From assembly GCF_009834785.1 (NCBI RefSeq), contig NZ_WUYX01000013.1, positions 97,820 through 148,367 on the forward strand: a DNA stretch of 50,548 nt, read 5' to 3'. Made by a program: the position numbers and the translations under genes. The stretch comes from Natronorubrum halalkaliphilum (GTDB lineage: Archaea; Halobacteriota; Halobacteria; Halobacteriales; Natrialbaceae). A model generated the notes under the pieces. That model was given only the letters and a program-made list of their open reading frames with translations. It did no database searches and was not told the origin of the DNA. This document shows, piece after piece, positions 44,523 through 50,548 of the stretch (positions within the stretch are counted from its first letter, which is position 1; each line of letters opens with the position of its first letter).

Positions 44523-46019
44523 TTACCCCTCGAGTTCGGCGCGCAGCAACTGGTTGACGTCGCCGGGGTCCGCGCTGCCGCCGGTCTTCTGCATGACCTG
44601 TCCTACGAGGAAGTTGATCGCGCCATCGTCGCCCGACTCGTAGTCCTCGACGGCGTCGGGATTCTCGTCGATGGCCTCGACGACGGCGTCCTGTACCTCG
44701 TCCTCACCGGTCTTGCCGAGCCCCTCGTCTTCGACGATTTCGTCGGGCCCCTTCTCGTCGTCGAGCATGGATCGAAGCACCGTCTCACGGGCGTTTTTCG
44801 CCGTAATCTCGTCTTCGGCGACGAGTTCGACGAGTCGCTTGACCGCCTCGAGTCGCCCCTCGAGGTCCGCGATCTCCATGTTGCGGTAGTTGAGTTCGCC
44901 AAGCAGGTTGTCCGCAACCCAGGTGGCGGCGAGGTCCGGGTCGTACTCGCCGGCGACGTCCTCGTAGAAATCCGCGACCTGTTTCGTCGAGGTGAGCTTC
45001 GAGGCGGCCTCCTCGCTCAACTCGTATTCGTCCTGGAACCGCTCGCGACGCGCCGAGGGGAGTTCCGGAATCGAAATCTCGTCTTTCCAGTCCGAGACGC
45101 GCAGCGGCGGCAGATCGGCCTCTTCGAAGTAGCGGTAATCCTTCTCTTCTTCCTTCGAGCGCATCGACACCGTGATGCCCCGACTCTCGTCCCAGTGGCG
45201 GGTCTCCTGTTCGACCGCGCGACCGCGTTGAATCGCGTTCTTCTGGCGAGTCTCCTCGTAGGCCAGCGCCTTCTGAGCGCCCTTGTGACTCGAGATGTTC
45301 TTGACTTCGGTGCGGTTGGCCGCTGCCAGCGCCTCCGCGCCGATCTCGGTGACGTCGTCGCTCTCGATCTCTTCGTCGGGAATGATCGAGAGGTTGGCGT
45401 CGATGCGCAGGCTGCCGTCCCGTTCGGCGTCGAAGACGCTCAGGTACTCGAGGACCTCCTCGAGTTCGGCGAGGAACGCCCGAACCTCGCTCGGGCTGCG
45501 GAAGTCCGGGGCGGTGACGATCTCCATCAAGGGCGTCCCCGCCCGGTTGTAATCAACCAGGGTGTACTCCGCGGAATCGATGCCGCCACCGCCGCCGACG
45601 TGTTGCAGGCTGCCCGGGTCCTCCTCGAGGTGGGCGCGCTCGATCGTGACGTTGCGTCGGTCGCCCTCGACGGCGACCTCGAGTGTCCCCTCCTGACAGA
45701 TCGGTTCGTCGTACTGGGTGATCTGGAAGTTCTTGGGCAGGTCGGGGTAGTAGTAGTTTTTGCGGTGGAAGCGGGTCTCTTCGGGGATGTCGGCGTCGAT
45801 CGCCTTCCCGATCTTGACGGCCGCTTCGACGGCGGCCTCGTTCAGTACCGGCAGGGCGCCGGGTAGGCCGAGACAGACCGGACAGACGTTCGCGTTGGGT
45901 TCGTCGGTTTGTTCGGTCGAACAGCTACAGAAGATTTTCGTATCGGTCTCCAACTGGACGTGGACCTCGAGGCCGATGACGGTCACGAGGTCGCCCTGCT
46001 GGACGGTCTGGGCAGTCAT
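44523..46019 (-). CDS. gatB: Aspartyl/glutamyl-tRNA amidotransferase subunit B
   Basis: A 498-residue subunit of the GatCAB complex, which amidates misacylated Asp-tRNA(Asn) and/or Glu-tRNA(Gln) in the cytoplasm. Seen: IGLEVHVQLETDTKIFCSC, the paired-cysteine zinc site (CSCSTEQTDEPNANVCPVCLGLPG), FHRKNYYYPDLPKNFQITQYD (catalytic cradle) and the C-terminal YqeY-like tail ending VGQVMQKTGGSADPGDVNQLL. The length is normal. gatA and gatC are not in the window. It is divergent from the halorhodopsin gene. Confidence 0.96.
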   Translation of the reverse strand: MTAQTVQQGDLVTVIGLEVHVQLETDTKIFCSCSTEQTDEPNANVCPVCLGLPGALPVLNEAAVEAAVKIGKAIDADIPEETRFHRKNYYYPDLPKNFQITQYDEPICQEGTLEVAVEGDRRNVTIERAHLEEDPGSLQHVGGGGGIDSAEYTLVDYNRAGTPLMEIVTAPDFRSPSEVRAFLAELEEVLEYLSVFDAERDGSLRIDANLSIIPDEEIESDDVTEIGAEALAAANRTEVKNISSHKGAQKALAYEETRQKNAIQRGRAVEQETRHWDESRGITVSMRSKEEEKDYRYFEEADLPPLRVSDWKDEISIPELPSARRERFQDEYELSEEAASKLTSTKQVADFYEDVAGEYDPDLAATWVADNLLGELNYRNMEIADLEGRLEAVKRLVELVAEDEITAKNARETVLRSMLDDEKGPDEIVEDEGLGKTGEDEVQDAVVEAIDENPDAVEDYESGDDGAINFLVGQVMQKTGGSADPGDVNQLLRAELEG

Positions 46020-46132
46020 TGGGGGCGATTCGGGCCGGGCGGGGTAAAACGTAACGGGACGGACCTACGTCAGGGGGCAACGAACTCGTTATGTTCAGAG
46101 CCTCTGTCGACCTCGATAAGCGGCCCGAAGGC

Positions 46133-46147
46133 CCCTTACTAGTATGG
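46133..46147 (+). promoter_or_regulatory. Bat-type upstream activator site of hop
   Basis: CCCTTACTAGTATGG agrees with the remembered Bat site of Halobacterium bop-regulon promoters (ACC-NN-ACTAGTT-N-GG) at 10 of 12 defined positions. It begins 55 bp before the hop ATG, nearly the same distance as in bop, with the TATA region around 46160-46168. Confidence 0.6.
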
Positions 46148-46187
46148 CCACATTGTCAATTCGATACGGTCGAATGTGTCGAAATAG

Positions 46188-47042
46188 ATGCAAACAATTC
46201 ACACACTAGCGACAACCACCCAGCAGATCGTTCTCCAGGCACCGGAGACGCAGGCGGAAATCTTCGAGTACGTCTTCGACGACACGCTGCTCGCGCTGTC
46301 GTTCGTGGTCAACATCGCGCTCGCAGGGTTGACGATTCTGTTTATCGTCGCGATGGGTCGGGGGGTAACGGATCCGCGAGCCAATCTCATCCTCGTCGCG
46401 ACGATGCTGATATCGGTCGTCTCGATCTCGAGCTATACGGGGCTCGCCTCCGGACTTACGATAAGTTTCATCGAGATGCCCGCGGGTCATCCGCGGGCCG
46501 GCGAAGAGGTGCTGACCATGTGGGGGCGCTATCTCACCTGGACGTTCTCGACGCCGTTTATCCTCATCGTGCTCGGGTTGATCGCGGGATCGAACCTGAC
46601 GAAGATCATGACGACTTGCGCGTTTACGATCGCGATGTGTGTGACCGGTCTGGCCGCCGCACTGACCACCTCTTCGCTGGTCATGCGCTGGTGGTGGTTC
46701 GTGATCAGTTCGCTGTTCTTCCTCGTAATCGTCTACATCATCATGGTTGACTGGACGGCCGAAGCCGAGAAGACGGGGACCGCCGACCTGTTCAACACGC
46801 TGAAAATTCTCACCGTCGTCGGCTGGTTCGGCTACCCGATCCTGTGGGGACTCGGCGTCGAGGGGATCGCCGTGCTCGACGTCGCGATCACCTCGTGGGG
46901 CTACAGTGTCCTCGACATCATCACGAAGTACATCGTCACCGGGCTGGTCGTCCTCTACGTCGCCAAGGAGCCTGAGTCGATCACCGCGGGTCTCGACTAC
47001 GGCTCGACCCGCAAGGCCGTCGCGACGACGAGTGACGACTGA
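46188..47042 (+). CDS. hop: Halorhodopsin, light-driven chloride pump
   Basis: A 284-residue seven-helix retinal protein that imports chloride in light. Helix C reads MWGRYLTWTFSTP: Arg114, Thr117 and Ser121 stand where bacteriorhodopsin has Arg82, Asp85 and Thr89, the chloride-pump pattern; the Asp96 position is Val128, where halorhodopsins I recall have Ala. Helix G has TSWGYSVLDIITKY with Asp243 and the retinal Schiff-base Lys247. The segments FIEMPAGHPRAGEEVL and FTIAMCVTGLAAALTTSS are halorhodopsin-specific. It is followed by crtY and blh, which make its retinal, and is preceded by a Bat-type site. Confidence 0.95.
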   Translation: MQTIHTLATTTQQIVLQAPETQAEIFEYVFDDTLLALSFVVNIALAGLTILFIVAMGRGVTDPRANLILVATMLISVVSISSYTGLASGLTISFIEMPAGHPRAGEEVLTMWGRYLTWTFSTPFILIVLGLIAGSNLTKIMTTCAFTIAMCVTGLAAALTTSSLVMRWWWFVISSLFFLVIVYIIMVDWTAEAEKTGTADLFNTLKILTVVGWFGYPILWGLGVEGIAVLDVAITSWGYSVLDIITKYIVTGLVVLYVAKEPESITAGLDYGSTRKAVATTSDD

Positions 47043-47084
47043 CCCGGACGCAACTGACCCGATACTGGCCTCCAGCTCCATCCG

Positions 47085-47876
47085 ATGACACCTCCGCTCA
47101 CCTACCTCGGTTTCCACCTCGTCTTCACGCTCCCGCCGATCGCCCTGCTGAGCTGGCTCGCCGTCAGACGCGAGCGGGCCCGGTGGAACTGGCAGGCGAT
47201 CTCGGGGTTCGTCGTTCTGGTCGCGCTAGCAGTGGTGTACACCACACCGTGGACGAACGCATTGATCCCAGAGGGCGTCTGGTGGTACGGCGAGGGTGCC
47301 GTTATTGCGACGGTCTGGTACACCCCCATCGAGGAGTACCTCTTTTTCGTCCTCCAGACGGCGCTTACGGCGTTCTGGCTCTTTCACCTGCTCGAGGTCG
47401 CCGACGTCTCGCTCGACCTCCCGATCAGTCACCGCGTCGTCGGCGTCCTCGCCGGCACAGCAATCTGTCTCGCCGGCTGGCTCCTGCTCGGTTCGACGTC
47501 GACGTTCTATCTCGGAGCGATTCTGGTCTGGGCCGGCCCGATCCTCGCGATCCAGTGGGGGTTCGGTCTCACCTACCTCGTCCGCGCGAGACGACAGGTG
47601 TTACTCGCGATCGCCGTTCCGACGCTATACCTGTGGTTCGCCGACTGGGTCGCGATCTCGCTCGGCATCTGGATGATCTCGGAGACGCACACGATCGGCA
47701 TCAGCGTCGCCGGTCTGCCGCTCGAGGAGATGCTGTTCTTCCTGGTGACGAACGTCTTCATCGTTCAGGGGATCGTCCTCTACGTATGGGTTATCGACCG
47801 CCTGAGCGTGCATCCGACCGGTTCACCGTTCCGATCGGTCTCGAGGCGACTCGACGGCTGGCCGCTCGATGACTGA
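47085..47876 (+). CDS. crtY: Lycopene beta-cyclase, CrtY (CarR/heterodimeric-fused type)
   Basis: A 263-residue membrane enzyme that cyclises lycopene to beta-carotene. It is the archaeal fused form of the CrtYc/CrtYd-type cyclase, with two similar halves each carrying the P-x-E-E motif: TPIEEYLFFVLQT (first half) and GLPLEEMLFFLVTN (second half). About seven helices. It starts 42 bp after hop and overlaps blh by 8 bases, so the three are one transcription unit. Confidence 0.95.
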   Translation: MTPPLTYLGFHLVFTLPPIALLSWLAVRRERARWNWQAISGFVVLVALAVVYTTPWTNALIPEGVWWYGEGAVIATVWYTPIEEYLFFVLQTALTAFWLFHLLEVADVSLDLPISHRVVGVLAGTAICLAGWLLLGSTSTFYLGAILVWAGPILAIQWGFGLTYLVRARRQVLLAIAVPTLYLWFADWVAISLGIWMISETHTIGISVAGLPLEEMLFFLVTNVFIVQGIVLYVWVIDRLSVHPTGSPFRSVSRRLDGWPLDD

Positions 47877-48942
47877 GCCGACGGCCTCGAGCGCGCCCGA
47901 GACAGAGATGACAGCCAGTGTCGCACGTCGGGTCGCCGCCCGAATCGCGCTTACCGGTGGCGTCGCGATCCTCGTCGTCGGTGTGGTCATCGCCGCCGCA
48001 GCCGACTCGATCCCGCTGTGGGCACAGCTGCTTCCGTTCGCGGCGAGCGTCCTCGTCCTCGGGTTCCCCCACGGCGCCGTCGATCACCTCGTGCTTCCCC
48101 GTGCGCGCAGTCGCCCAATCACCCCTCGCGACCTGGCGTTCGTCGGTAGCCTGTACCTGGTCGTCGGCGGCCTGTATGCGATCGTCTGGTGGCGCGCACC
48201 CGCGGCCGCGTTCGCGGCGTTCATCGCACTGACGCTCGTCCACTGGGGACAGGGCGACGTCTACGCACTCGTCGCGCTCGCGGGTGCGGACCACCTCCGA
48301 ACGCGGGCGGTCCGCGCGCTGACAGCGTTCGTTCGCGGCGGAATCCCGATGCTCGTCCCGCTGATCGCGTTTCCGGCCGAGTACGCCTTCGTCGCACAGG
48401 CGCTGGTGGGACTGTTCGATCCCGCCGCAGCGACCGCTCTCGAGCCCGCATTCACGCTCGAGGCACGCTTCGCCGTCGGCGCTTTCCTCGCGACGGCGAT
48501 ACTCGGGTCGCTCGCGTTCGGCCTTCATAGAGCCGACGACCGCGGCCCCTGGCTGCTCGATGCCGGCGAAACGCTCGGACTGGTCGCGTACTTCGCGGTC
48601 GTACCGCCGATCCTCGCCATCGGGCTGTACTTTCCGTTCTGGCATTCGCTGCGACACATCCTCCGGGCGATGCTGCTCGACGGCCAGACGAGCGGACGCC
48701 TCGCTCGGCGTTGTTTCGCTGGCGCGTTCAGCCGGTTCGCTCGCGACGCTGCGCCGCTGACCGCCGGCGCGCTGGTGCTGTTCGCCGTTCTCGCACTCGC
48801 GATACCGACGACGCCGGCGACTCCCGCCGATTTGCTCGGGCTCTATCTGGTAGGGATCGCGGTACTGACACTCCCCCACGTCGTCGTCGTTACGCTGCTC
48901 GACCGACGGATCGGACTCTGGACGCCGCGCTCGCGGTCGTGA
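47869..48942 (+). CDS. blh: Beta-carotene 15,15'-dioxygenase, Brp/Blh family
   Basis: A 357-residue multi-helix membrane enzyme that cleaves beta-carotene to two retinal molecules. The iron-ligand histidines of the family are visible in FPHGAVDHLVLP, VHWGQGD and FPFWHSLRHILRAM, plus LPHVVVVTLLD near the end. It begins with an acidic hydrophilic stretch; the ATG at 47869 overlaps the crtY end, and an internal ATG at residue 14 is an alternative. It completes the hop-crtY-blh cassette. Confidence 0.93.
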   Translation: MTEPTASSAPETEMTASVARRVAARIALTGGVAILVVGVVIAAAADSIPLWAQLLPFAASVLVLGFPHGAVDHLVLPRARSRPITPRDLAFVGSLYLVVGGLYAIVWWRAPAAAFAAFIALTLVHWGQGDVYALVALAGADHLRTRAVRALTAFVRGGIPMLVPLIAFPAEYAFVAQALVGLFDPAAATALEPAFTLEARFAVGAFLATAILGSLAFGLHRADDRGPWLLDAGETLGLVAYFAVVPPILAIGLYFPFWHSLRHILRAMLLDGQTSGRLARRCFAGAFSRFARDAAPLTAGALVLFAVLALAIPTTPATPADLLGLYLVGIAVLTLPHVVVVTLLDRRIGLWTPRSRS

Positions 48943-49217
48943 AGGAATTAACCACCGACGCCGGAGCACCGCTCGGACGCCCCGAACCCGCGGTGTGGAA
49001 CGCCTCGGCGTCTGCGTCACAGCGGCCGCCACCGATCCGCTCTTACACCACCGTGGTGACTCGACCGCCGTGCCGACGAATCGGTTAGGACGGCGGTCCC
49101 GAGAATCGAGGATCTCTCGCGGTCGGAACGGCTTGCTCAGTTCCTCGCTGATCTCCGTTGGGAGTTCCGCCTCGAGATTATCGAATTCCGCGGCGTCGCT
49201 CTCGATGACGGGCCTTC
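48943..49217. other. Intergenic region, 275 bp, possible gene remnant
   Basis: No intact gene. On the minus strand 49090-49210 translates as an acidic, protein-like segment (ESDAAEFDNLEAELPTEISE, then KPFRPREILDSRDRRPNRF), and the plus strand over the same bases also stays open. Neither has a start or a family match I know. It may be the leftover of a gene cut by the palindromic element at 49218. Confidence 0.35.
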
Positions 49218-49299
49218 ATACGGTTTACTGTAAGTCATTTCCAGCGTAACCGCCGCCCGGGTCGCGGTTGCGCCGGTAAATCGTTACAGCAATCCGTAT
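49218..49299. repeat. 82-bp palindromic element, copy B (inverted)
   Basis: Same length and plan as copy A, but in the opposite orientation: ATACGGTTTACTGTA at the left and ATACGGATTGCTGTA (minus strand) at the right. The first 15-17 bases of each end are identical to copy A; the interior and the 12-bp centre (49253-49264, CCGCCCGGGTCG) have diverged. The last base is the first base of the dys stop codon on the minus strand. It lies between converging blh and dys. Confidence 0.8.
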
Positions 49300-50273
49300 C
49301 AGAGGTCGAACGCGCCCGCAACGAGCAGCGGGAAGACGAGCGTCGCCTCCGCTTCGATCTGGGTGTAGTTCGTCTCCGTGTCCTTGATCTTCCCCCACGA
49401 GACCGCTTCGTTCGGCGGCGCGCCCGACAGCGAGCCGTCCCCTTCCATCCCCGTCGAAATGTAGACGACGTAATCCGCGCCCCCGCGGAAGAGGTTCGTC
49501 ATGATCGCGTGGTGTTTCGGGACGCCGCCGCCGACCGCGATCAGACCGGTGGTATCCGCCAGCAGCCCGTCCTCGATCAACGAGTCGTAGTCGTCGAGAA
49601 TTTCGATGCCGACCTCCGAGTCGTACCCCTGCCGATAGTAGTAGAGGAAGTTCCCGACCTCGGCGTCGGTCAGCGCCGGGCAGTACACCGTCACGTCGTT
49701 GTCGGCAGCCTGTTTCAGGACCGAATCCTCGTCGTCGAGGGTCTCGCCCAACTCGCGGGCGAACGCCGTTGGCGTTCGCACCTTCTCCTCGGCGAAGAAG
49801 TCGTCGAAGAAGTCGTAGAGGTACTCCTCGAGCCAGACGTACCGGTCGGAGGGGACGAAGATGTTGCCGAGCCGGTTGATTCCGCGCTCCCGGAGTTCGG
49901 CCTCGTCCGCGTTCCACTCACCCATCTTGAACGGTTTCGCCGTTTTGATAACGTCCTCGGTCAGCGAACCGGACGTCGTGATCAGCACGTCGACGTAACC
50001 CTCGCGGATGAGGGCCGCGACGACCTCGCGCAGCCCCGACGAGATGATGTTCGAGGTGCAGGTCAGATAGATCGTCGCGTCCTCTTCTTGCATCCGCTCG
50101 GCGATGTCGATCGCCTCCGCGAGCTGTGTCGCCTGAAAGCCGGTCGTCTCGTAGGATTTAAGCAGATCCTGAAAATCGAACTCGCCGCGGAAATCGTAGC
50201 CCCGAACGTCCGCCGTCGACAGCTCCTCTTCGGTGTCAGGTACGACGTGGTCGCGGGATTCGTCTTCGCTCAT
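49299..50273 (-). CDS. dys: Deoxyhypusine synthase
   Basis: A 324-residue NAD-dependent enzyme that transfers the aminobutyl group of spermidine (or agmatine-derived equivalents in archaea) to a lysine of translation factor aIF5A. Seen: LTCTSNIISSGLREVVAALI (NAD site), TTSGSLTEDVIK, GGGVPKHH, YISTGMEGDGSLSGAPPNEAVSWGKI with the catalytic Lys295. The start is the ATG at 50273; the 28 codons upstream in frame are basic and non-coding in character. It is flanked by element copies B (3' side) and C (5' side). Confidence 0.95.
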   Translation of the reverse strand: MSEDESRDHVVPDTEEELSTADVRGYDFRGEFDFQDLLKSYETTGFQATQLAEAIDIAERMQEEDATIYLTCTSNIISSGLREVVAALIREGYVDVLITTSGSLTEDVIKTAKPFKMGEWNADEAELRERGINRLGNIFVPSDRYVWLEEYLYDFFDDFFAEEKVRTPTAFARELGETLDDEDSVLKQAADNDVTVYCPALTDAEVGNFLYYYRQGYDSEVGIEILDDYDSLIEDGLLADTTGLIAVGGGVPKHHAIMTNLFRGGADYVVYISTGMEGDGSLSGAPPNEAVSWGKIKDTETNYTQIEAEATLVFPLLVAGAFDL

Positions 50274-50355
50274 ATACATAGATACGCGGGACGCGTTTTG
50301 AATGGCTCGTGATCGATCCCGAGTCTGAGCTGCGTTACCAAACGTACAGTGACTC

Positions 50356-50437
50356 ATACGGATTGCTGTAACTATGTACCGCCGATCACCGACCCCGTCC
50401 CTGGTGATCGACGGTCATTGACTACAGTAAACCGTAT
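50356..50437. repeat. 82-bp palindromic element, copy C
   Basis: Same orientation as copy A. The left 35-bp arm is identical to copy A and the right arm differs at one base (50411). The 12-bp centre (50391-50402, GACCCCGTCCCT) is the exact reverse complement of the centre of copy A. It lies 26 bp past the stop of the truncated gene at the window end and 82 bp upstream of the dys start. Confidence 0.85.
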
Positions 50438-50463
50438 CAGTAGCCGCGACGATCCCGACGGCG

Positions 50464-50547
50464 CTACCGCGCCGCCTCGAGTTCCTCGAGGGCCTGAGGG
50501 TTCTCGATGCTGCCCATATCGCCCAGATCCTCGCCCGTGTAGGTCGC
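50464..50547 (-). CDS. C-terminal fragment of a probable acyl-CoA synthetase
   Basis: The last 27 residues of a minus-strand gene that continues beyond the window: ATYTGEDLGDMGSIENP followed by QALEELEAAR and a TAG stop. The GEDLGD-x-x-S-I-E-NP pattern is that of the extreme C-terminus of AMP-forming acetyl/acyl-CoA synthetases, after the catalytic lysine (compare SGDELGNTSTLRNPEVV in the acs at 12151). The identification rests on this short tail only. Confidence 0.5.
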   Translation of the reverse strand, partial: ATYTGEDLGDMGSIENPQALEELEAAR

Positions 50548-50548
50548 C

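Noticed and set aside
47791-49032. 413-codon minus-strand frame opposite blh
   Set aside because: It is Arg/Glu/Asp-rich shadow sequence over a well-identified membrane enzyme.

Overview
The window is chromosomal DNA of a halophilic archaeon (class Halobacteria). The evidence is high GC, very acidic predicted proteins, Tat-lipobox secretion, archaeosortase A, aTrm56, deoxyhypusine synthase, a digeranylgeranylglyceryl-phosphate-synthase-type UbiA enzyme, a halorhodopsin, bacterio-opsin-activator (HTH-10) regulators, an archaeal 7S RNA and many leaderless promoters. The general look suggests Natrialbales, but that is only an impression; no marker gene here fixes the genus.

Layout. 1-3.7 kb: a run of four same-strand, extremely acidic, low-complexity proteins (one with four 11-residue repeats, two with glycine zippers, one with a duplicated RHSTM tail), followed by a DUF2299-like protein; their function is unknown. 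4.2-7.4 kb: small membrane protein, universal stress protein, CPA2-type antiporter. 7.5-16.7 kb: acetate block, with two paralogous acetate-CoA ligases on either side of a Bat-like sensor/regulator, then a two-subunit sodium:solute symporter and a stress protein. 16.9-27.3 kb: housekeeping and small genes (cupin, aTrm56, drug/metabolite exporter, HTH-10 regulator, SRP 7S RNA, cysteine-synthase-like enzyme, a divergent prenyl-synthase-like protein, CoA-binding protein, KaiC/RAD55-like protein, UbiA prenyltransferase). 27.4-38.4 kb: tRNA-Arg(UCG), Fe-S and metallo-beta-lactamase proteins, regulators, methyltransferase, glycosyltransferase, archaeosortase A with a phosphoesterase, FAD oxidoreductase, thioesterase. 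38.4-43.3 kb: a complete branched-chain-amino-acid-type ABC importer operon. 43.4-46 kb: hydrolase and gatB. 46.1-48.9 kb: a photobiology cassette, halorhodopsin-crtY-blh, which makes an ion pump and its retinal from lycopene, behind a sequence that closely matches the Bat activator site of bop. 49.3-50.5 kb: deoxyhypusine synthase and the tail of a probable acyl-CoA synthetase.

Non-coding signals. The strongest is a family of three 82-bp imperfect palindromes (16736-16817, 49218-49299, 50356-50437) placed at or near stop codons. Two copies are almost identical except that their 12-bp central loop is exactly inverted. A second, 207-bp MITE-like element lies at 30841-31047, and a pair of heptamer arrays at 35152-35232.

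Functional links. Acetate uptake and activation are encoded together with a candidate regulator. The light-driven pump, carotenoid cyclisation and retinal cleavage form one overlapping or closely spaced transcription unit. Archaeosortase A, the UbiA enzyme and SRP RNA serve the cell surface and membrane. The 1-3.7 kb cluster is the least explained coding region and the best candidate for an undescribed system.
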